A stretch of DNA of 64,000 bases, taken from the NCBI GenBank assembly GCA_010094025.1, contig ML991818.1, forward strand, positions 124,001-188,000, read 5' to 3'. Source of the stretch: Viridothelium virens. Its lineage: Eukaryota > Ascomycota > Dothideomycetes > Trypetheliales > Trypetheliaceae. The translations under genes were made by a program, and so were the position numbers. Each line of letters starts with the position of its first letter. The stretch's first letter is position 1. Below the pieces are notes generated by a model. The model made no database searches. It was not told where the DNA came from and saw only the letters and a list, made by a program, of their open reading frames with translations. This document shows, piece after piece, positions 1-10,874 of the stretch.

Positions 1-869
1 AGATTGGTGGCACATGTTATGCTGCAGGTATTCCTCTTTTAGACTTTGTACTATTCAGGAAATCTTTCACTTAAGGCAGTGTCACTCTTACGAACATTAA
101 AATCTCTGCGAATGCCTTTGGTCATTACTGATGACTGAAAATCTATCTAAAAAGTCTCAATCTCCTCTAACAATCGTATATGACAACATGCCTCCTAGTC
201 AGAAGCGCCATGGAGATGTCCCATGCTGCGACCAAAGAGACCAAAATAGGGAGCCCGAGGGAATAAGAGCCTACCGATGCGAAAGTAATAAGGCCCGATG
301 TCTGAATGGTCTATCATTACATCTTCTCCTGCCTCTCTGTAATTATGTCCTGCAAAGATTTGCTGACCGGGCCAATTGAGATATCTGGCCAATTCGATGA
401 AAGCGTAGAATTTGTCCTTGTCCGAGACTGAAGCAATCCGTCGCAGCGATCCGAAGTAATATTAACTCATCAAGGAAAGGTTCTCGCCTTTAAGTTCGTG
501 AATGTCGCCCTTCAAATCCACCGTACACGACGCGAAGGATGGAATTACGTCTTTGTAATGAAACGATGCAAGACCTGCTGTCCCTCTTCTCACAATTCCT
601 TGACCGACCACGAGACAAAGGAGGGAAGAGGAGTCAAGACCCGAAGATTCTTGGTCTCATTCCAATGTGGCTTTTAGTACTATCTGACGTACTTTTTCTT
701 GAGGAACACGATAGCGGGTTGGAACCATATGGTCGTCTGGCCATTCACGTTTGATTAGTGTGGAGTCAGATGTCCGAGCATGTTGCCAGGCTTGGTTCAA
801 GATCATGAACTTGATCCCCACATAGTCAATGGATATTCAACCAGCTGAACGAAGGAGGTTGTGGCTCCC
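1..869. other. Unassigned left end, possible gene fragment on minus strand
   Basis: No complete gene can be supported. On the minus strand about 540 to 195 reads like coding sequence interrupted once near 450: a stretch with KGDIHELKGENLSLM is followed, in the same strand sense, by a piece around FYAFIELARYLNWPGQQIF and DVMIDHSDIGPYYFRIG. There is no start codon or clear splice pair, and I do not recognise the family. It may be a decayed gene or exons of a gene continuing outside the window. The rest of the stretch shows nothing. Confidence 0.25.
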
Positions 870-3254
870 TCACACCGATTTCTTGAGAATAAAGAGCGGT
901 TTTCCATCGCTCCCATCCAAGATCTGGTATCTGACCCGGCCCTCGTCTTTTTCGTGATGCAATCCCTCAAATTCGCCCTGATTTTGATGCTCCAAGGCTC
1001 CCACGAGCAGTTCGAACTCCGAGCATTCTGGCTTAGAGCGGTATATTATACCTAGGATAAGCCGGGCAAATACGACAAGAATGCCTAGGATGCTGACGAC
1101 GACGCCGAGGATGGCCGTCCGCGTGTTGATTCCGTATGCCCAGACCTGCACAACAATGGTCGAACAGAGAATTGATGAGTCACCGGAACATTTCACACCC
1201 GTAGGATCCGTAATGTTGGTGAAATCGTAATTGATCATGGTCAGGGCTTGGAGGAGTGGTGCGTAATTTAGGTCCGTGAACTCGTTCTGGTTATTAGAAT
1301 ATGTGAAATTGTTCCAGATGTCATTGGTGAGATTGACATTTGACCAACTCTGTATGTTTCGCTGCAAGTTGAAGGTCATGGATCGATTGCTACTGACCGT
1401 AGAGTTGGGATTGACAGACCAGGCAGCCAGAAGCCAGGATGGATCAAGCACAACATTCGACCCGTTCGCCGCGCCGTCGGGGAAACCAGCCACCTGAACC
1501 GTCAACGCAGGATTTGCAGTAAGCGTGGGGTCGATAGAGTACGTGGTAAAGTTTAAGATTGCCGTCGCATCGCAATAGACGCGAAGAGGAGACTTGGTAG
1601 ACGCCGCAGAAGCCAGGTAATATTCAGTATTTAGAACACTGTTAGATGAATTCTGTAGGAAGCCTGGCATATCGGTATTGAAAATCTTGTCCCAATCACA
1701 AGAAGCCGCTGACTGGCCATTATTCGCGCGACTATCACTGTAGCATGCCGCTATTCCTGAGCCAAAATCGGTAGTCTCGTTAAAATAGACCGCTTTATCC
1801 GAGAAATAAACACTGACTGCAGTTCTGCCCGCAGAGAAAGACTCAGTAGTAGCGTTATTAGAGATGGGAGGAAGCGAGAATTCGTATAACTTGTTCGTCT
1901 CATTCCAACCCTGGCCGGCTCTGAAACATTTGGTATAGATGGATGAGTTCCCATCATCGTAGAAGACAGGACGTCCGGTCAAACAGCGCACTGTTTGGTC
2001 TGAGGAGGAGCTAATGCCGTTGATTTCCAACAACTCACCCGCCCCACAGCCGATAGACGAAGCAAGCCCAAGACTTGGACCTCGCCTCTGGATCATTGTG
2101 GATAATGATCTGTTTAGAACTGATAACTGATAATCGGGCATAAGGGCTGTGCTATTGAAATCGGTACCAAGAGAAACGTTGGTGCCCTCTATGGTGCTGT
2201 AGACAAAATCTAGATCCGTGGAAATGTTCCGCAAGACCTGTCTACTTGGTGTCCAAATGATATCGCTGCGTGCGCTCACGTTGAATTGGAAGGTGACTGC
2301 ATCCTCTTGGATCAAGGGGATTTCTATTACTCCCGAGGCAAGCGCCTCTTGCCAACTCGAGTCCACGAATGCTGCGATGCTATCGAGACTTGGGCCATAG
2401 GCTGAAGCCGTACAAGAGTATTGCGAAGCAGAGAGATCAGCTGATCCGCAAGAGCCTAGGAAGACTTCATCTCCGCTTGGTGGCTTATCAGAAGAGGTCG
2501 CTTGATACTGTTGTTGAGCTTGGTTGAAAATTGGGACGGATTGAAGGGCCGGCAAGAGCAACGCTGCGATCGATGGTCCCATGAGATTGGTTAGGATAGT
2601 TAGGAAGATTGCAAGAGCGACAAAAACTCGGAAAACCATATTCTGGCCACGCTTGTGCTCCATTCCTGGTGTTCGTGCTGAAGTCCAAAGAAGAGGATTC
2701 GCTACATTTCGAAGGTCGCTAAACTGCAGGTGCGTAAGCAAGAAGCCCAGAGGAAGACCTCGAGGACTCCTAGCTAAAATCATAACCACATCGAATACCA
2801 AACTGGTTGCGATGAAGGTGAACCACACCTCGATGGCTTTAGACACGAACTGGAGTGCTCCAAGGAGATTGTGGTCGCGTTTGTCCAACTCAGCCTGCGA
2901 CTTGACGCCATCCGGAAATAAACTGCCGAGAACATTGGATTCACAGTGGCCGGCTGGACAAAATGCACTTGCACCAATGATGTAGTGGCTGAAATTGAGG
3001 GCGAGCAACGCAACGATAGGAGCCAGCCATAGAAAGCTGAGGATGTGCGATGTCAAATACCAAGTCCAGGACCTGTGGACGTATTCCAGAACACTTGCAA
3101 CGCGTGAGCTTGTCCTGGACAAGAGTTGCGGTCGTTGGGTGACCTTGATCGGTGCATTGTCATCTTTAGTCAGAAGATAAGTCGTGGTGTGTGAGAGTGA
3201 CGGGTCGTTCTTCTCTCGTTCGGAGCTAGACAGCGATGTGTAACTCGTATCCAT
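870..3254 (-). CDS. Polytopic membrane protein with large N-glycosylated lumenal or extracellular domain
   Basis: Single-exon gene of 794 residues starting at an ATG. Three hydrophobic segments lie near the N terminus (around residues 62-85, 128-158 and 205-236) and one near the C terminus (around 716-742). Between the third and fourth lies a domain of about 470 residues with roughly eighteen N-x-S/T sites and many cysteines, as expected for a region facing the secretory lumen or outside. The cytosolic tail is about 50 residues and rich in E, G and K. This layout resembles a large, uncharacterised family of ascomycete membrane proteins. No catalytic motif is visible and I do not assign a function. 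The lack of introns over 2.4 kb is unusual for this window. Confidence 0.85.
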   Translation of the reverse strand: MDTSYTSLSSSEREKNDPSLSHTTTYLLTKDDNAPIKVTQRPQLLSRTSSRVASVLEYVHRSWTWYLTSHILSFLWLAPIVALLALNFSHYIIGASAFCPAGHCESNVLGSLFPDGVKSQAELDKRDHNLLGALQFVSKAIEVWFTFIATSLVFDVVMILARSPRGLPLGFLLTHLQFSDLRNVANPLLWTSARTPGMEHKRGQNMVFRVFVALAIFLTILTNLMGPSIAALLLPALQSVPIFNQAQQQYQATSSDKPPSGDEVFLGSCGSADLSASQYSCTASAYGPSLDSIAAFVDSSWQEALASGVIEIPLIQEDAVTFQFNVSARSDIIWTPSRQVLRNISTDLDFVYSTIEGTNVSLGTDFNSTALMPDYQLSVLNRSLSTMIQRRGPSLGLASSIGCGAGELLEINGISSSSDQTVRCLTGRPVFYDDGNSSIYTKCFRAGQGWNETNKLYEFSLPPISNNATTESFSAGRTAVSVYFSDKAVYFNETTDFGSGIAACYSDSRANNGQSAASCDWDKIFNTDMPGFLQNSSNSVLNTEYYLASAASTKSPLRVYCDATAILNFTTYSIDPTLTANPALTVQVAGFPDGAANGSNVVLDPSWLLAAWSVNPNSTVSSNRSMTFNLQRNIQSWSNVNLTNDIWNNFTYSNNQNEFTDLNYAPLLQALTMINYDFTNITDPTGVKCSGDSSILCSTIVVQVWAYGINTRTAILGVVVSILGILVVFARLILGIIYRSKPECSEFELLVGALEHQNQGEFEGLHHEKDEGRVRYQILDGSDGKPLFILKKSV

Positions 3255-5102
3255 AGTGCTCGGTTTATTGGGTTGGGACTCCGCAGATCAATTCATGGAT
3301 TTGTCGAAGCAGACTGCGCTCGTGATCGATCTTGATGCGATTCCGGGGAACTATCAAAGGACCGCTAGTACATGTCCCTCTTTCTTGTCGGGATCCCTTC
3401 AGTGGACTTTTCGGGGTATGTCTCGGGATATAGAAAGAGAGATGGGGACGAGAAAATAAAAAAAATCTATTTAGTAAGAATCGCCTAGAACAAAATTTCA
3501 TGACTAGCAAAATGGGGGCGAGAGGAATGATCATTAAAGTATTCAGACTAGTACATGGACTATTGGGAGGTGTATGGAGGCTTTTCAGCTCTGACGCCAG
3601 CACAGACATACCGGGAAGAGGGACGACAACATGAAACGGGACGAGAAAGCTAGAATTTCGCATCTCACTCCGTCTAGCATCCATAACTACTGTGCTGGTG
3701 TATACTGGCGTACGCTATTCTGGAATTGCAATGACGTTCTGGCAGTTAGATGCAGTGGATGAGACGCCTACCTATTTGACGGCGCAGGAAAATCAGGCGA
3801 AACGCATAATTACTGGTGGCTATGAGAGGCAGTGTCGGTTTGAAGTGGTACTGTTGCTAGTCCTCAGTGCTCCATATGCTCAATAAACTCTCCTCCTCGC
3901 GGTATGTGCCATTCGCGGCTGAAGAAAGGCTGGAGGAAAGCAGACCTAGTAAGAGCTGGAAATAGATCAGCCCATGTTGGTTTATCTTGGCAAGCCCGGT
4001 CGCCGACCACAACTGGGCAAAAGGCCGGTCAACTAAGATACCCCCCTGTACCCAACGCCCAAGTTCACCTTCTCTATTGAAGGCTTGCTATGATTTCCGT
4101 CCTTCAAGCCACCAGTATTTTCTGGTAAGCAAAGTTTTCGCCTACAATAAGTAGGCTACAGGGCCAATATGTCGGGTGAGCCACTTTGAAGCCCAGAATC
4201 TGGTTATCATTGGTCTAGAACCTGAAGATATAGAGGACTCAAAAATAGCCCAATTTGACTCTCAGGGTACTCCATAGACCTCCTGCGATTGCGCCGTCAA
4301 ATTGCTTGCTATACGTGCTGGGCACTGGAAATCTCAGACGCAATGCTTGAAGTTTAGTCCGGTGCATTATCCCCACCTGGACGAATGATAGCGTCAACCC
4401 GATCAGATTTACGGAGGATGGGCACTCGAGGTGAACATGAGGCGACTAGTTCGTCGATCTTGTTTCAGCGCGAGTCGTGTAACCCCAGATATTATCAGCC
4501 CGGCACGCGCGTCTACTCCAAAGCTAGCATCAGACTCGCTTAAAGAAGAAGGCAAACGGCTGCCTTTTGAAGGTAATGACCAGCCTATCAGTCTCATGTG
4601 ATAGCGTGCTGTCGCGTGTGCCGTCCCAAGGGTATTTGTTGCAGATACACATGCCGCTTTAATAGCTTCGAAATGCAGATTCAATCCTCCTTACCAGGGG
4701 TTGGGTCCGGACTGCAGTAGCAGGCCAATGAGCTGGAGAGCAACGAATGCAAACCAGTAGCAACCACCCGCAGCACATTCCCATCACGGCCGAGCAGCGA
4801 ACGGCACCGCCGATAGCTAGCCAAAAGGTCAGATGTGAGGCTCTGCCGTTCTACCCCGGGCGAATCCAAGCTTTTGACCGCGCAATCAGGCTACGGGCCA
4901 TTCGCACGAGCACTTGCTATTGGTGTCCAAGAGTTACTGAAGACATGATAGCCGTGGAGTATTTGATTTCGAAAGAGAAATAGTAATAATACAGCCTTAT
5001 CATCAGATCACGTCGGGCTGCTTATATCAGACTGCAACGAGTCCCTGTTCAGTTGCCTTGAATTGTAGAGGACTTCGCGCTGTAGACGCCGACGCCCGCT
5101 GC
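3255..5102. other. Intergenic region, no supported gene
   Basis: About 1.85 kb between the membrane protein start and the coiled-coil gene stop. Only short open frames without family resemblance or splice support occur, including one on the minus strand at 3265-3684 just upstream of the membrane-protein start. The first few hundred bases presumably hold that gene's promoter. I see no repeat or RNA gene. Confidence 0.5.
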
Positions 5103-6660
5103 CTAAATACTTTCCAATAGCTCAGTGCTTGGTAAGACAGCCATCCAAAGAAAAATGGGTAGGTCAGCAGAGCTATTCAGTGCTTCGGAAGGGTAATCCG
5201 CGTGATGCGGCTGCAGGCTCGATAACGCCAGTGGGAATGTCCCTGAGAAGGACTCAACCGACGGCTCTTGGGGAGGTGTTCCAATAGGTGTCACCGCAGC
5301 TTCGTCTATATCCCACAGGTCGAGTGCTTGTATGTGCCATCGAGCGTCCTTAATGCCTACTTTTGACACTGCTTGCTTTAAACTGCTTGCTTCTATATAT
5401 GACGTCCGAAGACGATGTAGAAGCCAGCGATTCACGCGATGATGGGAGCTTCGAAATTCCAGGAGGTATTTGCTCAGTGTAGAGCGAGAGGCTCTTTCGT
5501 GATTGAAGATTAGCAAGGACGATAAGTCCGGGTCCAACGTGGAATGTGAGGAACGAAGCACATCTTCACTCTCACGGCTTACTTTATAGTCGGAATCATC
5601 GTCATGATCGGAACTGGGGGAGCTCGACTTGGAGGAAGGCGATATGCCCAATTGTGAGGGGACCGGGTCCCAGATTGCTGATAATTCATTGGATGCGGGA
5701 GGATTATCAAGTGATAAGGACCTTAGACTACGAGTACCGTGTCGAAGCCTTGGGACCAAAGGATAATTTTCGTGTCTCGGGGAGGTAGTCTCACAAGCGG
5801 ACAAGTCTTCTTCATGTTGGCGTAAAGCTAGCGATGTCAGAGCATGTATCCCATTAGGACCCTCGACTATCACAGATTCATTGTGATCTTCCGACTCCCC
5901 ATCGTGCTGACTTCCTGGAGATGTTGAGGACTCAAATGATATATGAGATCCGGACGCGGATTCCTCGAGGCCTTGAAGTGGCATATCCGGAACATTTTTT
6001 TGTAGTGCTGTAGTCACACGCCGTATGTAATTTGTATTGGCATATTCGACTTCTCCTAATCGTAGTTCTAAGTGCTCATAGTCGTCTTCAGCTGGTCCGA
6101 CTTCTCTTCTTACTTCTTGACATTGATCATACAGTGCTGTGAGCTTGCCATTATCTTTCCCATTTCGATTACTCCACCAATGATATAACTCGTCCATAAA
6201 TAATCTATCACACTCTGATACCTTTAATCGTTTCATTTTCAGCGAGGTTCGGAGTTCCTGCACCTGTAAGCGAAGCTGCGCGACGTTCTCTTGCGAGAGT
6301 GCTAGGTATTGGAGAGGACGTGTCCAGCGGTCACTGTTAAGCTTTAGAGGCTGGCAATCATCTTCAAACTCTTGCTCCAGCCGCTTGGTAGGCTGTCCAA
6401 CATCGTCATGCTCGCTATCTTGAGAGTGAGGTGGAGTTGTGTGCTGTAACCCTGAAGAGAACTCTTTGTCGGCGGAGTTCAAGCTCGGGCGGGAGTTAAG
6501 ACGAGGAAAAGACATCGGCTGCTGCGGACGAGGCCATGAAATCGTGCTTTCGTAATACGGAGATAGCTGTGAGTGAGGTTTAGAGAGCCTCTTTGCCTCT
6601 GAAAGGTCAACCGGAGCATAGGAAACTCCTTGCTTTAGGGATCCGTCCTCCAACAATCTT
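5103..6660 (-). CDS. Hypothetical coiled-coil protein, main exon, 5' exon(s) unresolved
   Basis: An open frame of about 520 codons ends with TAG at 5103. It has a serine/proline-rich N-terminal part, a heptad-like stretch containing NVAQLRLQVQELRTSLKMK, a polar acidic middle, and a C-terminal part around LLIFNHERASRSTLSKYLL. The exon has no in-frame ATG at its 5' end and begins after a clear acceptor (CACAG at 6665-6661). The matching donor GTGAGT lies at 6718-6713, and phase 2 joins the exon to the upstream piece CVEVSRLANGKT. The start codon is further upstream and could not be fixed. I do not recognise the family. The region is a nuclear or cytoskeletal coiled-coil candidate by composition only. 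Confidence 0.65.
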
Positions 6661-7399
6661 CTGTGCTATTTAAAGCGTGTAAGTGATGAGCTAGGACGTA
6701 TTGTGTAACAAAACTCACGTCTTCCCGTTTGCAAGACGACTGACTTCGACACATATCTCTTCTGCACATGCACAAGCCTCAGCACGATGCAACGTCTCAT
6801 CGTATCATCTGTGTCCAACGCAAGATGCTCATGGTTGGCATTGCTTTGTAGGCTGGCAAGCGACAAAGGCTTCAGCGGACGATCGCAGAGCCTCATCTCT
6901 GGACGGTGCTGAACGGTTCAGCTGAAAGATAACTGGACCGTCTGCAATCAAGATATGGGCATGGGACTGATATTGGGGGCTGCCCGAAATACACGGGTGA
7001 AGGCATGCGTGTCGACACGCTGCTTTTAGCATGTATTCGCGAACGCCCAGCGGCCTGGTACGCCTGGTCATCCTTGCACGCCACGGCTCTCCAAAAGCGG
7101 CTCGGGGCGAGCTCTTAGCCAACGAGCCACGGCCCGCTACCCCCATCGGGACCCATCAACGTGGGTCCCGCGTGGGATGTTGCATGAGATGGCTTCAGTC
7201 GAGATTGCAGCATACCTGCCGATTGCATGGCAACTCATCCAGATTGTTCATCATGCAGAAACGGCAGAAGAGGGGGTTTCTACAGACTGCCAGTGAGGCT
7301 CTTACACCTGGAGTCAATGACAATGGGGTATATAGGTGCTTGTGTCACTGGGCAGAGTCTCTTGCATAGGTGTCGCGGGCAGGCTGCAATTCCGTGAAA
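6661..7399. other. Divergent intergenic region and 5' exons of the minus-strand gene
   Basis: Between the coiled-coil gene and the DUF6590 gene. About 6719-6800 on the minus strand is probably coding for the upstream part of the coiled-coil protein (the piece ending SRLANGKT). Beyond that several overlapping short frames are open on both strands and none can be preferred. The rest probably serves as a shared divergent promoter. Confidence 0.4.
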
Positions 7400-8770
7400 A
7401 TGGCGGATGGCGGGAGCGGCTGGTCGGACTGGTGTCGATATCCGAATACCAACAGGTACTACCGATACAGAAGAACCTCACAAGGCAGGAATAGCCGTAT
7501 CTGCTCTGTGCCAACAGACTGACGAAAGTGGCAGGCGGCTACGAGTATTATTACTGGCCAGGTGGAGCAGCGGAGCAGAGTTCCACTGCCAACTACTCTC
7601 AACAACCACAAACTCAGGCAACTGTGAGTCCAGCGCTTCGTCGAGACAGCGTGATAGGTGGGCCTTCAAATCAGGCTTCATCGAGCCAGGGCCAATCGCC
7701 CTTTAACTTGTATAGCCTTGGTCAAGGCTTGCCAAGTGCTTCAGTCAACTCTCGATACTATGCCAGCCCCAGAGCTGCAGCCTATACACCGCAAGGGAAT
7801 ACTAATGACGATGACGACGATGACGATGACGACGAGGAAGACGATGAGGAAGATGGCGAGGAGGACGAAGACGAAGAGGAAGAGGAAGAGGAAGACGATG
7901 AGGAAGTGCAGCAAGACTCTCGACCGCCTCGAACAGTACTGAGACCCATTCACGGCTCTGATAGTGGATCACCAGTTGAGAGACTTGATCCCCGTAAGTT
8001 TTGAAGATCATTCGGCAAGGCTCCTGCTAACTAGAGATCAGGCTTCAGGAGGGTGAGAAATAGAGATCAAGCTAGATTTTTCACAATCGGCCGCGTACGT
8101 AGGAGACCCACATAAGCACACTGACATATACTCATCACCAATCAGGTCTTCCAAATGCTCTGGACTGAACCAGCTAGTCAGCCTAATAATCCAAATGCAC
8201 CAAGGACCCGAGGCTCGACTCATTTCAGCGTGGTTCAGTACGGGGAACGGGCATTCAGTGAGATTCGGAGGTTTATTGTTGTCCAACCAGGGGAGAGACA
8301 CAGCCTTTGCGTGTAAGAGAATCTAAAGGCTATCAGTCAAAGGATCAAATTCACTGACGCTAGGCAGCCCAATCCAAACGTATGGCAATCGAGGAGTAAC
8401 CAATCGTGGGAGCGACGCAGTTCACCACGCGATAGCTTATACACAGGGTCAAACGCCTCCGATACTATTACCAGGGGAACGTATCACTAAGTATCCAATT
8501 CCGATTGTTCCAGATACAGTGGTCTCTGAATTAGCCAATCTGGGAGAAAGGTCAAGGATAAACTTTTCAAAGACCTATACCATTGAGCATAACGTCAAAG
8601 TTTGCGGTACTGGGAAAGTGTCCAGGAATTATGAGCATCTACTTGGTACTTACTGGAGAAACGCAACCATGGGCTTCTCAGATCCTGGTCACCAATGCGC
8701 AACTTGCTTGGCTATGGGTCGAAACAGCCTAGTCCGGATGGGAGAAAGGTGTCGATTTTGCGGCACTTGA
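7400..8770 (+). CDS. DUF6590 domain protein with long acidic tract
   Basis: Five-exon model: 7400-7455, 7518-7993, 8042-8094, 8146-8312, 8368-8770, total 384 residues. The start MADGGSGWSDW is typical of this family. Residues around RRVRNRDQARFFTIGRVFQMLW, FSEIRRFIVVQPGE, PIQTYGNRG and INFSKTYTIEHNVKV match the DUF6590 domain, a fungal-specific fold of unknown role often found beside other signalling domains. Before it lies a 33-residue run of D/E (7807-7905), which could bind basic partners. Intron 1 is uncertain. Without splicing, the frame reads RYYRYRRTSQG, also family-like, before a stop, so the true splice may differ. The last 25 residues hold a C-x2-C...C-x2-C pattern and may be a real tail or unspliced sequence. 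Confidence 0.8.
7807..7905 (+). repeat. Asp/Glu homopolymeric tract in coding sequence
   Basis: 33 consecutive codons of which 32 are Asp or Glu (GAC/GAT/GAG/GAA) and one is Gly. The DNA is a near-perfect purine-rich trinucleotide repeat and is therefore prone to length change between strains. Confidence 0.9.
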
Positions 8771-9583
8771 TGCTAACGCCAAATTGGTACGATGAGATCA
8801 ACGCCCTAAGAGTCTTCGAAATCTTTTCTTACTCTTTTCACCTTTTGCCGTTTCTACCACTAAATTGTCCTATCTCCTCAATGTCTTGGTTGTGCTCTCA
8901 ATACGTGGCGCGCAAAAGCGCCTTTCATTTTGTCGGCGACTTTCCTACGGCGAGATCAAAGTTGTATCGTTTTTGGGAATGTGACGTAATTGATGGATAC
9001 TGCCCGTGGAGATTCTGAAATATACGTCTCCAACACATGTTTGATGGGAGCTCCCACAACATATTGGCAGAATAATGACTTTACGAGATTTTCGGCTGGT
9101 TTAGGCTTTTATTTTTGACCTGCTGCACATTTGAAAGCAAGGAATGATTGATGACTTTGGAAATAATCTCGGAACGTACCTAATCAACGTATTTTACTCC
9201 AAAAGATTGTCTATTTCTAGCGAGACTTAACTGCGTTTCAAAACGTAAACCACATGGGCTGGAAGCGATGTGGTCAGTACCTCGATTTTAGCAATGAACA
9301 TTGAGCGTTTAGAGGCCTCCATAGAGAACGCACAGTGAAGAAGGGTCATGGTGGGTTGCTGATCGCATTGTCTTGATACTATCCTATGTATAATACAGAA
9401 GCGGAGTTGCATGAAATTCTCCTTCAGGCGAACCTTGTCTTTGCGATTCATATCCTATTGATATCGAAAGACTACTTCGTCATAGTAACTTCCAGCCCTG
9501 GCAATACGCTGCAACTTATTAGCGAGATACGGTGGATTCGCAGATGGTTAGCTTTGGGCAAATTAGTGAGCTGCCGATCCCAG
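8771..9583. other. Intergenic region, nothing found
   Basis: Lies between the ends of two convergent genes (DUF6590 on plus, clathrin light chain on minus). The sequence is AT-richer than the genes and holds only short frames. Both 3' untranslated regions must lie here. Confidence 0.5.
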
Positions 9584-10486
9584 TCAAACTCCTGTTGCAC
9601 CCGGAGCTTTTTCATCTTTCCTAAGGCTTAAGAGCAGATCCCTGAACTTAGCCTTACCCGTACCACCAGCTCCTCCACCAGTGCCCTTCCCACTCAAATC
9701 GACTAACTTCGCGATCCTTTCCCAGCTTGTGCCACCACTCGTTGTGTCGTCTCGACTCGCAAGAAATTCCTCGGCCTCCTTCTGTGTCTGCTTCACGCCT
9801 TTCTCCCGCTTATTGTTGTAGTTATCGTAAAAGTCGTCGATATTTTGTTGGGCCTCCTTGATCGTTCTCTCTTTCTTTTCCGCGGAGAGCTCGTCGCGGT
9901 GTTGAAGGGCTAAATCACGGCGTTCCCGCCATTCCCGGATAACGTCTGGTTCCGGCTCATCCATGAAGGTCGAGGGTTGGGAAGGAGCTCCAGGTAGATA
10001 TGGGGCAGGCGTTCCTGTGATTGTTCCACCGGGCGCAACTTGCTGCAAGGAATTGAGTACGAAACTATGACAGTGCGCGATATCCGAAAATGTAAAGGCG
10101 TGTTCATACCTCATTGCCGCTGTCTATTGCTGGAAAACTGCTCTCGAAGCCGGACATTTCCTCTTGGCCCATTGAGCTGCCGCCAGTCTGAAAATCGGTC
10201 CCTCCACCACCCAACAAATCATCCTCGCCATCCTCCACTGTCGCAGCGTTATCGGCAGGCGTTGCAAATTGATCAGCGTCCTCGCCTAGGGCGGCACGTT
10301 CGCGAGAGAGAAAGTCTGAGGTATCGCCGGAGTCGTTGATGAGGTCGAGATTGCCATCCCCACGCGTCTCAGTTTGGCCTAGTGGTAATCGAAGTCAACA
10401 AAATGGTTCCCCAAGGGTCAATTTGATCGGCTAGAATGCATCTCACCAGCGTCAATGTCTTCTATGGAAGGAAATCTGTCTGCCAT
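9584..10486 (-). CDS. CLC1: Clathrin light chain
   Basis: Three exons: 10486-10447, 10378-10110, 10042-9584, total 255 residues, all phases closing exactly. The protein starts MADRFPSIEDIDAG, then an acidic glycine-rich region, then the family's core IREWRERRDLALQHRDEL followed by a long helix (KKERTIKEAQQNIDDFYDNY) that binds the clathrin heavy chain. The C terminus (SWERIAKLVDLSGK and KFRDLLLSLRKDEKAPGA) matches fungal light chains, including the final short helix. It acts in coats for endocytosis and trans-Golgi sorting. The start is 388 bases from the divergent RTT103-like gene, so the two probably share a promoter region. Confidence 0.95.
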
Positions 10487-10874
10487 AGCTCCTAACGCGA
10501 CGTCGCAGATCTCTATGAAACGAAACCCGATTTCTTTGAGGTGAATATCAGAAGCAAATAGGCGTCACCAGTTGCTTTTTTGTTGTTGGCAGGCGCTGAG
10601 AAGTAGGAAGCTGGAGTTGATTGAGGGAGGGCACAGCACAGAGGGCGAGGCCGAATGATTGCTTGATCTGCGCAAACGCGACCGAGATTTAGCCGGTCAA
10701 TTTTGTGAGCATGAGCATGTCCGCCTGCATGTCTTAGTTTCGGAGCTCAAGATCACTAACACTGGACACACTTGATCTACAGTAAAGCCTTAATCTCGCT
10801 GCAAATTCTCGTAAACGGTACACGGAGCAAATTGCGCGAATTGACTGGCATTTCGGCTTCTGGATAATTGTAGC
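10487..10874. promoter_or_regulatory. Divergent promoter region CLC1 / RTT103-like
   Basis: 388 bases between two start codons on opposite strands, with no open frame of note. Its role as a shared promoter is inferred from position. I do not see a convincing TATA box. Confidence 0.45.

Noticed and set aside
3265-3684. Minus-strand frame of about 139 codons upstream of the membrane protein
   Set aside because: No family resemblance; it lies where that gene's promoter should be and has no splice support.
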